Part shown: piece by piece, positions 25,380 through 34,386 of the stretch
How the letters are laid out: each line of letters starts with the position of its first letter
Numbering within the stretch: position 1 is the first letter of the stretch
Assembly (NCBI RefSeq): GCF_004341885.1
Contig: NZ_SLVX01000003.1
Span: forward strand, 391,857 to 455,856
DNA length: 64,000 bases
From: Shinella granuli
GTDB lineage: Bacteria; Pseudomonadota; Alphaproteobacteria; Rhizobiales; Rhizobiaceae
Reading direction: 5' to 3'
Notes under the pieces: generated by a model
What the model was told of the DNA's origin: nothing
What the model saw: only the letters and a program-made list of their open reading frames with translations
Database searches by the model: none
Made by a program: the position numbers and the translations under genes

Positions 25380-26315
25380 TCAGTCCCGTCCCATCGCCGC
25401 GTTTCGCCCGCGCGACACCCAGGCCGCGCCCTCCTGCCGGTGCAGGAAACCGTTCGAGAAGCGCACGCCGGGATAGACCTTCGCCAGGTCCGCGATCGCC
25501 TCCTCGCCATCGATCCTGCCGTCGAGCACCCTGCGGTAGAGGCTTGCCACCTTCACCATGTCGCAATCCTGCGGCGAGAGCCGCACGCGCGACAGGCCCG
25601 CTTCGACGAGCGGTGCAAGGTCATCGACGAGCACGACGCAACTGTTCGACATCGTCTGCACGCCGTTCAGCACGAGGAAGGACTGGCGGTCGAGCGTACG
25701 CAGCGGCAGGCCATCGGGCTCCTCGCCGCAGACGAACTGGCAATTGTCCTTCGTCAGCCCCTTGGAACGCGCATGGGCGCAGCGCGCAGAAATGGCGAGC
25801 GGCATGCGGCCGAAGGCGAAGACTTCGAAGGAGAAATCCGGCATGGCCTCCAGCATCTGCCGGATGGAGCCAGCCGGCAGCTCCGGCGGCAGACAGATGT
25901 TCTCGGCACCGCGGGCGGCAAGCGTGCGGGCCGTCGCCGCATTGTAGACATTGACCAGCGGGCCGATCGAATGCGGACGGCCCTTGAGGAGGCCGAGCGC
26001 GGAGAGGTCGTTCGCCTCCACCGGATGCAGGCTGTCGGCGATCAGGTCACGCACATGCCGGCTTTCGCGCGGCAGCGTGACCATGGCGAGCGTGGAGAGC
26101 GTCACGCGCTTGCCCGCCGCCTCCAGCCGCTCGACGACCTCGGCGACATGCGGCTCGCTGAAATGCTGGCGCTTGGAACAGACCGTTTCCCCGAGCGTGA
26201 CATGCTCGACCGCCGCCTCGTCGGCAATGCGGAAGTAGAAGTCCCGCCATTTCGGCCCATCCCAGAGGAAGTAGACCGGGCCGAGGCTCAGCGCCGGTTT
26301 GCCTGTCGTCGCCAT
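25380..26315 (-). CDS. ubiV: UbiV, O2-independent ubiquinone hydroxylation protein
   Basis: 311 aa peptidase-U32-family protein. The start is ATG at 26315, with AGGAG 6 bases upstream (an in-frame GTG at 26318 is also possible). UbiU and UbiV form an iron-sulfur heterodimer that hydroxylates ubiquinone precursors using prephenate instead of O2. The cysteines expected for the UbiV [4Fe-4S] site are visible: VCSKR (C46), RCAHA, and DNCQFVC. It follows ubiU by 9 bases and is last in ubiT-ubiU-ubiV. Confidence 0.92.
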   Translation of the reverse strand: MATTGKPALSLGPVYFLWDGPKWRDFYFRIADEAAVEHVTLGETVCSKRQHFSEPHVAEVVERLEAAGKRVTLSTLAMVTLPRESRHVRDLIADSLHPVEANDLSALGLLKGRPHSIGPLVNVYNAATARTLAARGAENICLPPELPAGSIRQMLEAMPDFSFEVFAFGRMPLAISARCAHARSKGLTKDNCQFVCGEEPDGLPLRTLDRQSFLVLNGVQTMSNSCVVLVDDLAPLVEAGLSRVRLSPQDCDMVKVASLYRRVLDGRIDGEEAIADLAKVYPGVRFSNGFLHRQEGAAWVSRGRNAAMGRD

Positions 26316-26324
26316 CACCGTCTC

Positions 26325-27302
26325 CTATCGCCAGCGTTTGTCATAGGCGCCCGTCGTCGTGCGCTGGCCCTCGCTCATCGCGCGGAGCCGGGCGACGAGT
26401 GCCGCGCGCTCGCCGGGCGAGGCACCAAGCGCCTTCTTGAGCGACGACACCACCTCGGCGACATAGGCCTTGCCGCGCTGGCGCCCCTCGATCTTCAGCG
26501 CCGAGACGCCGGCCGCGCGCAGCGCGTCGATCTCGTCGATGACGTCGAGCGAGACGGGGTCCTCGAAGGCGTAGCCCTCGACGTCGCCGATCTCGAAGCG
26601 CCCCTTGCAGAGCGTCGGATAGCCGGAGGCCTCGCCGGGGCCGAAGCGGTTGATCGTGTAGGCGCCGAGCTCGGAGACAAGGTCCGCACCGTCCTGCCGG
26701 TAGCGGACATGGCTCGCCGGCGAGCAGACGCCGTTCATGTTGGGCGACTTGCCCGTTGCATAGGAGGAAAGCGAGCAGCGCCCCTCCGCCATGACGCAGA
26801 GCCCGCCGAAGGCGAAGACCTCGACCTCGCAGTCGATCTGCCGCGTCAGCCGGGCGATATCCTGCACGGTCAGAACGCGGGGCAGCACGACGCGCTTTGC
26901 CCCGAAGGCTTCGACGAGGAAACGGATCGCCTCCGGGTTCGAGGCGGAGGCCTGGACGGAGACGTGCAGCCGCTGCTGCGGATACTTTTCAGCGACATAG
27001 GCCATCAGGCCGAAATCGGCGAGGATCAGCGCATCGGCACCCATCGCCACCGCATCGTCGGCGGCCGAATACCAGAGCGCCTCGTCGCCCGCCCGCATGA
27101 AGGTGTTGAGCGCGACGAAGGTCTGCACCTTCTTGCGACGGGCAAGCGCGATCGACTGGCGCAGCTCCTCGCGACTGAAATTGAGGCCCGGGAAGTTGCG
27201 GGCATTGGTCTCGTCGCGAAAGCCGCAATAGACGGCATCGGCACCGGCCTCCACCGCCTCGCGGAAGGCGGCGGGCGTGCCGGCGGGGCAGATCAGTTCC
27301 AT
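26325..27302 (-). CDS. ubiU: UbiU, O2-independent ubiquinone hydroxylation protein
   Basis: 325 aa peptidase-U32-family protein, N-terminus MELICPAGTPAAFREAVEAG. The UbiU cysteine pattern is present: GGLCVMAEGRCSLS, NGVCSP and TLCKG, four ligands for a [4Fe-4S] cluster. It is the partner of UbiV. The gene overlaps the end of ubiT by 10 bases, so the three are translationally coupled. It provides ubiquinone when the O2-dependent hydroxylases cannot work, which matches denitrifying growth. Confidence 0.93.
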   Translation of the reverse strand: MELICPAGTPAAFREAVEAGADAVYCGFRDETNARNFPGLNFSREELRQSIALARRKKVQTFVALNTFMRAGDEALWYSAADDAVAMGADALILADFGLMAYVAEKYPQQRLHVSVQASASNPEAIRFLVEAFGAKRVVLPRVLTVQDIARLTRQIDCEVEVFAFGGLCVMAEGRCSLSSYATGKSPNMNGVCSPASHVRYRQDGADLVSELGAYTINRFGPGEASGYPTLCKGRFEIGDVEGYAFEDPVSLDVIDEIDALRAAGVSALKIEGRQRGKAYVAEVVSSLKKALGASPGERAALVARLRAMSEGQRTTTGAYDKRWR

Positions 27303-27799
27303 GTCGCGTCCCTTCCTTCGAGCGCCTTGCCGCGGATATAGCGCGCCGTGCCGGCGACGAGCGGCGAGAACGGCCCGGCCAGCGCGCCGAGTTCGCGCGG
27401 CAGGTCGATGGCGCTGTCGTCGAGCGCGTTGCGCAGCGCCAGCATCGCCTCCATGTCGCCGGTGACCGAAAGGTCGCGCGAGAAGAACAGCGCATCCGCA
27501 TCGCAGCGCCCTTCGAGCAGGCCGAGAAGCAGCACCAGCGGCCCCTCAATGCGCGCATCGACGAGCGGCGGAGCGCCGCGCGAGACGGCGAGCGTCTTCA
27601 TGGCCGGCACGACGGTGAAATGCAGCGGCAGATCGACGGGCGAGAAGCCGTAACAGGTCTCACGATAGGCGCCGAGCCGTTCGAAGAGATCGGGATGGGC
27701 CTTCAGCACGCCGGAAAACAGGTGGCGCGCCACCCGTTCCACCAGCCAGAGAGGCGCAAGATCGACCGGTTTGACGAGAAGAGGCGGAAGCGATGGCAT
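27293..27799 (-). CDS. ubiT: UbiT, SCP2-domain ubiquinone biosynthesis accessory factor
   Basis: 168 aa with a single SCP2 lipid-binding domain (about residues 40-140). UbiT is the anaerobic counterpart of UbiJ and binds hydrophobic ubiquinone intermediates. It is first in ubiTUV and starts 57 bases from a TTG-N8-CAA box. Confidence 0.85.
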   Translation of the reverse strand: MPSLPPLLVKPVDLAPLWLVERVARHLFSGVLKAHPDLFERLGAYRETCYGFSPVDLPLHFTVVPAMKTLAVSRGAPPLVDARIEGPLVLLLGLLEGRCDADALFFSRDLSVTGDMEAMLALRNALDDSAIDLPRELGALAGPFSPLVAGTARYIRGKALEGRDATWN

Positions 27800-27855
27800 G
27801 CGGGACTTTCCAGAAACGAACGTCTGGACCCTAGGCAGCGTCGGGCGCCAAGAGT

Positions 27856-27869
27856 TTGCGCCAGCACAA
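27856..27869. promoter_or_regulatory. FNR/NnrR-type box between ubiTUV and ubiD/ubiX
   Basis: TTGCGCCAGCACAA (TTG-N8-CAA, extended TTTG...CAAA) in the 104-base divergent region, 57 bases from ubiT and 35 from the ubiD-like gene. It is the only such site here, so it may serve both directions. Confidence 0.68.
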
Positions 27870-27903
27870 AGACCGTGACGTTTTTCCCCGGCAAGGGAGC
27901 GTC

Positions 27904-29415
27904 ATGAAAGCCGATGCCCCCGTTCCGCGCCGTTTCGACGGCCTTCAGGATTTCGTCGCCCTCCTGGAGCGGCGGGCGCGGCTGACGCGCATTTGCGAGC
28001 CGGTCTCGCTCGTCCACGAGGTGACGGAAATCCATCGCCGCGTGCTGGCCGAGGGCGGGCCGGCGCTGCTCTTCGAACGGCCGGTGGATGCCGCGGGCCG
28101 CATTCAGCCCATCCCGCTTCTTGCCAATCTCTTCGGCACGCGCGAGCGCATCGAATGGGGCTTGGGCCTTGAGGCCGGCGGCCTGCCGCACCTTGCCGCC
28201 TTCCTCGCGGACCTGCGCGATCCGCAGCCGCCACGCTCCCTGCGCGATGCCTGGCAGAAGCTGCCCCACCTGAAGGCCGCCCTGTCGATGAACCCGCGCA
28301 CGGTCCGCCGCGCCCCTTGCCAGGCGATCGTCTGGCAGGGCGAGGAGGCCGATCTCGACCGCCTGCCGATCCAGACCTGCTGGCCGGGTGAGCCCGCCCC
28401 GCTCGTCACCTGGCCGCTCGTCATCACCCAGGCGCCGGACAACCCTGCGGACATCAATGTCGGCATCTACCGCATGCAGAAGCTCGGCAAGGACCGGCTC
28501 ATCATGCGCTGGCTCGCCCATCGCGGCGGGGCGCGCCACCATCGCCTCTGGCAGGCGTCCGGGCGCGACATGCCTGTCGCGGTCGTCATCGGTGCCGATC
28601 CCACGACGATCCTTGCCGCCGTCATGCCGCTGCCCGACGGCTTGAGCGAACTCGGCTTTGCCGGTGTGCTGAACGGCCGGCGACAGGAGACGGCCTGTGG
28701 CCTCACCGTGCCGCTGCCCATCCCCGCCAGTGCGGAAATCGTGCTGGAAGGCACGGTCTCGGCCAGCGAGACGACGGACGAAGGCCCCTATGGCGACCAT
28801 ACCGGCTATTACAATGCCGTCGAGCCCTTCCCGGTCATGACGCTCTCGGCGATCACCCTGCGGAAGAACCCGCTCTACCTCTCCACCTATACCGGCCGGC
28901 CGCCGGACGAGCCGTCGAGGCTGGGCGAGGCGATGAACGAACTCTTCGTGCCGCTGGTGAAGCGCCAGTTCCCGGAGATCCTTGACCTCTGGCTGCCGCC
29001 CGAGGCCTGCTCCTACCGTGCCATGGTGGTTTCCATCGACAAGCGCTATCCCGGCCAGGCACGGCGGGTGATGATGGGCCTGTGGTCCATGCTGCCGCAG
29101 TTCAGCTACACCAAGCTGATCATCGCCGTCGACGGCGACATCGACGTGAAAAGCTGGCCGGACGTGATCTGGGCGCTCTCCACCCGCTTCGATGCCGGCC
29201 GCGACCTGATGCTCGTGGAAAACACGCCGATCGACTATCTCGACTTCGCGTCCCCGAAATCCGGCCTCGGCGGCAAGCTCGGGCTGGATGCGACGCGGAA
29301 GATCGGCACGGAGAGCGAGCGGGAATGGGGCCGGGTCCTCGCCATGACGCCCGACGTGGTCGCCAGGGTGGACGGCCTGTGGGCATCCCTAGGCCTTCCG
29401 GAGCCGTTCGCATGA
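27904..29415 (+). CDS. ubiD: UbiD-family prenylated-FMN decarboxylase
   Basis: 503 aa from the ATG at 27904 (GGGAG just upstream). It is a UbiD-fold decarboxylase, probably for 3-polyprenyl-4-hydroxybenzoate, using prenylated FMN made by UbiX. Characteristic blocks are SMNPRTVRRAPCQ, INVGIYRMQ, and EGPYGDHTGYYNAVEPF, which carries active-site acids. Other UbiD members act on different aromatic acids, but coupling with ubiX (ATGA overlap) and the divergent ubiTUV favours ubiquinone synthesis. Confidence 0.9.
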   Translation: MKADAPVPRRFDGLQDFVALLERRARLTRICEPVSLVHEVTEIHRRVLAEGGPALLFERPVDAAGRIQPIPLLANLFGTRERIEWGLGLEAGGLPHLAAFLADLRDPQPPRSLRDAWQKLPHLKAALSMNPRTVRRAPCQAIVWQGEEADLDRLPIQTCWPGEPAPLVTWPLVITQAPDNPADINVGIYRMQKLGKDRLIMRWLAHRGGARHHRLWQASGRDMPVAVVIGADPTTILAAVMPLPDGLSELGFAGVLNGRRQETACGLTVPLPIPASAEIVLEGTVSASETTDEGPYGDHTGYYNAVEPFPVMTLSAITLRKNPLYLSTYTGRPPDEPSRLGEAMNELFVPLVKRQFPEILDLWLPPEACSYRAMVVSIDKRYPGQARRVMMGLWSMLPQFSYTKLIIAVDGDIDVKSWPDVIWALSTRFDAGRDLMLVENTPIDYLDFASPKSGLGGKLGLDATRKIGTESEREWGRVLAMTPDVVARVDGLWASLGLPEPFA

Positions 29416-29990
29416 AGACCGAACGGGTGGTCGTCGGCATCACGGGCGCTTCCGGCGCGGCACTGGCCGTGCGTATCGTCGAGCGGCTGGCCACGCTCGG
29501 CGGCGTCGAAACCCATCTCGTGGTCTCCGATGCCGCGCGCCGCACGCTGGACCTCGAATGCGGCACGGACGCGCTGGAACGCCTGTTGCCGCTCGTCCAT
29601 CGCCATCATCCGACAGGCGATATCGGCGCATCGATCGCCAGCGGCTCGTTTCCCGTCCGCGGCATGATTGTCGCCCCCTGCTCCATGCAGACGCTTTCGG
29701 CCGTCGCTACCGGCCGTACCGACACGCTGATCGGTCGCGCCGCCGATGTACAACTGAAGGAGCGCCGCCGGCTCGTCCTTCTGGCGCGCGAGACACCGCT
29801 GCATCTCGGCCATCTGCGCAACATGTGCGCCGTGACGGAGATGGGCGCGATCGTCATGCCCCCGGTGCCGGCCTTCTACCATCGCCCGCAATCCGTGGCC
29901 GACATCGTCGACCACCTCGCCGCCCGCGCCATTGATCTCCTGGCAATGCCGCACCCGTCCCTTGCGAAGCCCTGGGAGGGTGCCGGATAG
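29412..29990 (+). CDS. ubiX: UbiX flavin prenyltransferase
   Basis: 192 aa from the ATG at 29412, overlapping the ubiD stop by 4 bases. N-terminal VVVGITGASGAALAVRIVE is the flavoprotein signature, and MIVAPCSMQTLSAVATG and HLRNMCAVTEMGAIVMPPVPAFY are UbiX-specific. It makes prenylated FMN from dimethylallyl phosphate and FMN for the adjacent UbiD. A strong terminator follows. Confidence 0.94.
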   Translation: MKTERVVVGITGASGAALAVRIVERLATLGGVETHLVVSDAARRTLDLECGTDALERLLPLVHRHHPTGDIGASIASGSFPVRGMIVAPCSMQTLSAVATGRTDTLIGRAADVQLKERRRLVLLARETPLHLGHLRNMCAVTEMGAIVMPPVPAFYHRPQSVADIVDHLAARAIDLLAMPHPSLAKPWEGAG

Positions 29991-30001
29991 TCGGAAAACG
30001 A

Positions 30002-30035
30002 AACCGGGCCGCTCGAAGGAGCGGCCCGGTTTTTT
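30002..30035. terminator. Bidirectional terminator between ubiX and putA
   Basis: A 13-base perfect stem (AACCGGGCCGCTC / GAGCGGCCCGGTT) with a GAAG loop, followed by T6 on the plus strand; the minus side reads TTTCGTTTT. It separates the convergent ubiX and putA genes. Confidence 0.9.
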
Positions 30036-30043
30036 ATCATGCC

Positions 30044-33000
30044 TTAGCCGATGCTCATCAGGCTGGCATTGCCGCCGGCGGCCGCCGTGTTGATGGAGGT
30101 CGAGACCTCTTCGAGCAGCCAGTTGAGGCAATAGGCATCCGCACCCGCCCGGATTTCCGCCGTGGTGGCGGCCTGCGTCAGGACGAGCGGACCGGGCAGC
30201 GCGGCGATGTGGCGGGCGGCCTCGACCACCCTGTCCCCGTCCCCTTCGACGAGCGCACCCGCATAGGGACCATCCGCCGCCCAGTCGGACGACCAGGAGA
30301 TCAGCGCCGCAAGGCTCGCCGGAAGGCCGGCAAGGGCAGGCTGGAGACCGGAGGCGGCGTCGATCACCGCCCTGTTGCCCGTGGCGAATACCGCGCCGAG
30401 CTGGGCGAGCAACCCCTCCTCCGTCGCCGGCGCGAGGAGGATCCGGCCGCGCGGATGGAGCGCATAGAGGTTCTTCTCGCCGACCGGGCCGGGAAGCTCG
30501 AGGTCCAGCCCGAGCGCCGAATTGCTGCCGAGATCGCGGACCTGATCGGAAAGCTCGGCCTTACCCTTACCGCGCAACCACTGGGCGAAATCGAGCACCG
30601 CCGGCTGGATATGCACGGAGCTGTGCTGCGGGGGAACCGGCGGAACCTGCACGAGGCGACCGATATAGAGCGGGCCGCCCGCCTTGGGCCCGGTGCCCGA
30701 AAGCCCCCGGCCGCCGAACGGCTGCACGCCGACGATGGCGCCGATGATGTTGCGGTTGACGTAGATATTGCCCGCCTTCACGCGGCTGGTGACATGGGCG
30801 ATCGTCTCGTCGAGGCGCGTATGCAGGCCGAAGGTCAGGCCATAGCCCGTCGCATTGATATCGTCGATCAGGCGGTCGACATCCTCGCGCTTGTAGCGGA
30901 TGACATGCAGGACCGGGCCGAACACTTCACGCTCCAGATCGGCAAGCGACTGCAGCTCGATGATGGTGGGCGAAACGAAGGTGCCGCGATCAGCTTCCGC
31001 GGGCAGCGCCACCTGCTCGATCTTGCGGCCACGCGCGCGCATCTTCTCGATATGCGCCTCGATCGTCTGCTTGGCCTCCGCGGTGATGACCGGGCCGGTA
31101 TCCACACTCAGCTTGTCGGTGCGGCCGATCGTGAGTTCGGCGAGCGCCCCTTTCAGCATGGTGAGCGTACGGTCAGCGACGTCCTCCTGCAGGCACAGCA
31201 CGCGCAGCGCCGAGCAGCGCTGGCCGGCGCTGTCGAAGGCCGAGGCGATGACATCGAACACCACCTGTTCGGCAAGCGCCGAGGAATCGACGATCATCGC
31301 ATTCTGCCCGCCGGTCTCGGCGATCAGCGGGATCGGCTTGCCGGCGGGCGAGAGGCGGCCGGAGAGTTCCTTCTGGATGAGGCGGGCGACTTCCGTAGAA
31401 CCGGTGAACATGACGCCCGCCGTTTCCGGCGCACCGACAAGGGCAGCGCCGACGCGGCCATCGCCGGGCAGCAGTTGCAGCGCGCCCGAGGGAATGCCGG
31501 CCTCATGCAGGATCCGCACCGCCTCGGCGGCGATCAGCGGCGTTTCCTCGGCCGGCTTTGCCAGCACCGGGTTGCCGGCGACGAGCGCGGCCGCGATCTG
31601 GCCGGTGAAGATCGCCAGCGGGAAGTTCCACGGGCTGATGCAGACGATCGGGCCGAGCGGCGCATGGCCGGCACCGAGCGTACGCCGCGCCTGTTCGGCA
31701 TAATAGCGCAGGAAGTCGATCGCCTCGCGCACCTCGGCAATGGCATTGGCGGCGGATTTGCCCGCCTCGCGGATGGCAAGGCCGATCAGCGTCGCGATCC
31801 CCGCCTGCATCAGGTCGGCGGCACGATCGAGCCGGTCGCCCCGCTCGCGCGGCGGCACGGTAGCCCAGGCCGGGGCCGCTTCGAGCGCCAGCCTGGCGGC
31901 CTTCGCCACGCCCGCATCCGTCGTCTCGACGACGGTGCCGACCAAGTCCCTGTGATCGGCCGGATTGAGCACCGGCCGCCGCTCGCCCTCGCTGGAACCG
32001 TCGGCGATGACAGGCGCGGCCTGCCATTCGACAGCCGCGGTCTTCGCAAGGTCCTGCGCCAGCTTCGCCAGCACCGCCTCATTGGAAAGGTCGAGACCGG
32101 CGGAGTTCAGGCGGCCCTTGCCGTAGAGTTCCGCGGGAAGCGCGATCTTGTCATGCTTGCCGCCCGGCACCGGCATGGCGCGCACGACGGCAGCCGGATC
32201 GGCAATGAGCTCGTCGACCGAGACGGCGGGATCGGCGATGCGGTTGACGAAGGAGGAGTTCGCGCCGTTTTCCAGCAGGCGGCGGACGAGATAGGCCAGC
32301 AGTGTCTCGTGCGTGCCGACCGGCGCATAGATGCGGCACGGGCGGTTCAGCTTCTCCTCGCCGACGACCTCGTCGTAGAGCGGTTCGCCCATGCCGTGCA
32401 GGCACTGGAACTCGTAGTCGCCGACGCGGAAATCCGGGCCTGCGAGCTGGTAGATCGTGGCGAGCGACTGAGCATTGTGCGTGGCGAACTGCGGGAAGAC
32501 CACATCCTTCGCCGCCAACAGTTTCCGGGCGCAGGCTATGTAGGAGACGTCCGTGTGGATCTTGCGCGTGAAGACGGGGAACTCCTCCAGCCCGTCGAGC
32601 TGCGCGCGCTTGATCTCGGCATCCCAATAGGCGCCCTTGACGAGGCGCACCATGATGCGCCGGTTGGCGCGGCGGGCGAGATCGATGATGAAATCGAGCA
32701 CGAAGGGGCAGCGCTTGCCATAGGCCTGCACCACGAAGCCGACGCCGTCCCAGCCCGCAAGGGCCGGATCGTGGCAAAGCTCTTCCAGAAGGTCGAGCGA
32801 GAGTTCCAGCCGGTCGGCCTCCTCCGCATCGATGTTGAGGCCAATATTGTAGGACTTCGCGATGGCGGCCAGCGCCTTCACTTTGGGTAGCAGCTCGCCC
32901 ATCACCCGTTCGGCCTGGGCGCGCACGTAGCGCGGATGCAGCGCCGAGAGCTTGATCGAGATGCCGGGACCTTCATAGATGCCGCGGCCGGCCGAGGCCT

Positions 33001-33742
33001 TGCCGATGGCGTGGATGGCGTTCTCGTAATCGCGATAGTAGCGCTCCGCGTCCGCGGCCGTCGTCGCCGCCTCGCCGAGCATGTCGTAGGAATAGCGGAA
33101 GCCCTTGCGCTCCAGGGCGCGCGAATTGCGCAGCGCCTCGTCGATGGTCTCGCCGGTGACGAACTGCTCGCCCATCATGCGCATGGCCATGTCGACGCCG
33201 CGGCGGATGACCGGCTCGCCGCAACGAGCGATGAGGCGCGTGAGGGCAGCGGAAAGGCCGCGGTCGTTGACGGTGGAGGTCAGCTTGCCCGTGACCACGA
33301 GGCCCCAGGTGGCGGCATTGACGAAGAGCGAGCGGCCGCCCCCCATATGCGACTTCCAGTCGCCTTCCGAGATCTTGTCGCGGATCAGCGCGTCGCGCGT
33401 GGCGTTGTCGGGAATGCGCAGCAGCGCCTCGGCAAGGCACATCAGCGCGACGCCCTCCTGGCTGGAGAGCGAATATTCGTGCACCAGTCCCTCGACGCCC
33501 GAGCCCTTGTGCTTGGCACGCAGCGCGACGATCAGCGTGCGCGCGGTCTCGCGGATGCGCGCGGCGACATCGGCCGGCAGGGCGGCCTTTTCGAGCAGCG
33601 GCCGGACCGCGTCCTCTTCCGGCGTGCGGTAGGCGGCGGTGATGCGCTGGCGCAGCTCGCCCTGCGGCCGGATCGGCGGCGCGAAGTCAGCGAAAGCGGA
33701 GATTTGTTGTTCGTTTGCAGACTGGACCATTTCCATCACCAT
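30044..33742 (-). CDS. putA: Bifunctional proline dehydrogenase / glutamate-semialdehyde dehydrogenase PutA
   Basis: 1232 aa from the ATG at 33742 (MVMEMVQSANEQQ); ATGs at 33736 and 33730 are alternatives, and the frame is open upstream into the putR promoter. Proline dehydrogenase barrel is about residues 180-490 (NIDAEEADRLELS, GAYWDAEIKRAQ). The L-glutamate-gamma-semialdehyde dehydrogenase is about 560-1050, with SPWNFPLAIFTGQ and catalytic cysteine in SAGQRCSALRVL. A C-terminal ALDH-like extension follows. There is no N-terminal ribbon-helix-helix, so regulation should come from the divergent Lrp-type PutR. Confidence 0.94.
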   Translation of the reverse strand: MVMEMVQSANEQQISAFADFAPPIRPQGELRQRITAAYRTPEEDAVRPLLEKAALPADVAARIRETARTLIVALRAKHKGSGVEGLVHEYSLSSQEGVALMCLAEALLRIPDNATRDALIRDKISEGDWKSHMGGGRSLFVNAATWGLVVTGKLTSTVNDRGLSAALTRLIARCGEPVIRRGVDMAMRMMGEQFVTGETIDEALRNSRALERKGFRYSYDMLGEAATTAADAERYYRDYENAIHAIGKASAGRGIYEGPGISIKLSALHPRYVRAQAERVMGELLPKVKALAAIAKSYNIGLNIDAEEADRLELSLDLLEELCHDPALAGWDGVGFVVQAYGKRCPFVLDFIIDLARRANRRIMVRLVKGAYWDAEIKRAQLDGLEEFPVFTRKIHTDVSYIACARKLLAAKDVVFPQFATHNAQSLATIYQLAGPDFRVGDYEFQCLHGMGEPLYDEVVGEEKLNRPCRIYAPVGTHETLLAYLVRRLLENGANSSFVNRIADPAVSVDELIADPAAVVRAMPVPGGKHDKIALPAELYGKGRLNSAGLDLSNEAVLAKLAQDLAKTAAVEWQAAPVIADGSSEGERRPVLNPADHRDLVGTVVETTDAGVAKAARLALEAAPAWATVPPRERGDRLDRAADLMQAGIATLIGLAIREAGKSAANAIAEVREAIDFLRYYAEQARRTLGAGHAPLGPIVCISPWNFPLAIFTGQIAAALVAGNPVLAKPAEETPLIAAEAVRILHEAGIPSGALQLLPGDGRVGAALVGAPETAGVMFTGSTEVARLIQKELSGRLSPAGKPIPLIAETGGQNAMIVDSSALAEQVVFDVIASAFDSAGQRCSALRVLCLQEDVADRTLTMLKGALAELTIGRTDKLSVDTGPVITAEAKQTIEAHIEKMRARGRKIEQVALPAEADRGTFVSPTIIELQSLADLEREVFGPVLHVIRYKREDVDRLIDDINATGYGLTFGLHTRLDETIAHVTSRVKAGNIYVNRNIIGAIVGVQPFGGRGLSGTGPKAGGPLYIGRLVQVPPVPPQHSSVHIQPAVLDFAQWLRGKGKAELSDQVRDLGSNSALGLDLELPGPVGEKNLYALHPRGRILLAPATEEGLLAQLGAVFATGNRAVIDAASGLQPALAGLPASLAALISWSSDWAADGPYAGALVEGDGDRVVEAARHIAALPGPLVLTQAATTAEIRAGADAYCLNWLLEEVSTSINTAAAGGNASLMSIG

Positions 33743-33906
33743 CTCGGGTTCGGCCACTGGATGCGAGGAGAGGATACACCGCTTGCCGATGCATTCCAGC
33801 CTCATGGCGCTGGCGCGGAACATAGTCGATTGCCGTGCGACTTTCTCACCATTATATGCGTATAGACAGGAGCTATCTCCATATATTGGCGCTTTAGGTG
33901 AGACAA
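33743..33906. promoter_or_regulatory. putA-putR divergent control region
   Basis: 164 bases, noticeably A+T-richer than its neighbours close to putR (stretches such as ATTATATGCGTATAG and CATATATTGG). Lrp-type regulators favour AT-rich degenerate sites. No single clear palindrome could be assigned, so exact promoter positions are not claimed. Confidence 0.45.
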
Positions 33907-34380
33907 ATGTCCAAGATAAAGCCATTTCCTGGCGAAATCGACGCAATCGACCGCAAGATCCTCGACCTTCTCGTTGAAAATGCTCGGATTTCCATTACCG
34001 AAATGTCCGAAATCGTCGGGCTTTCGAAGACGCCCTGCACGCTGCGCCTGCAGCGCCTGATCAATGACGGTTATATCGACGGCTTCCGCGCCGTGCTCAA
34101 CCCGAAGAAGCTCGGGCTCGACCATGTCGCCTTCGCCGAGGTGAAGCTTTCGGACACCAAGGAAGCGGCGCTCAACGCCTTCAACAGCGCGGTGCGCAAG
34201 ATCAAGGAGGTCGAGGAGTGCCACATGATCGCCGGCCGCTTCGACTACCTGATCAAGATCCGCACCGCCGATATCCGCCGCTACCGGGAGGTGCTGGGCG
34301 AGAAGATCTCGAGCCTGCCGAATGTCGCCAGCACCTCGACCTCCGTCGCCATGGAATCCATCAAGGAAGGCGGGCGCTGA
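33907..34380 (+). CDS. putR: Lrp/AsnC-family regulator of proline use, PutR-like
   Basis: 157 aa from the ATG at 33907 (MSKIKPFPGEIDAIDRKIL). HTH is about residues 8-60 (TEMSEIVGLSKTPCTLRLQRL), and the RAM domain about 70-150 (AGRFDYLIKI). It is divergent from putA, as in Agrobacterium and other rhizobia, where PutR activates putA in response to proline. It is convergent with the peptide transporter, 6 bases apart. Confidence 0.88.
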   Translation: MSKIKPFPGEIDAIDRKILDLLVENARISITEMSEIVGLSKTPCTLRLQRLINDGYIDGFRAVLNPKKLGLDHVAFAEVKLSDTKEAALNAFNSAVRKIKEVEECHMIAGRFDYLIKIRTADIRRYREVLGEKISSLPNVASTSTSVAMESIKEGGR

Positions 34381-34386
34381 ACCCGG

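Noticed and set aside
30209..32890. A long plus-strand open frame opposite putA.
   Set aside because: Shadow of the PutA coding sequence; composition (GDR, RRG, ADR runs) is artefactual and no motif is present.
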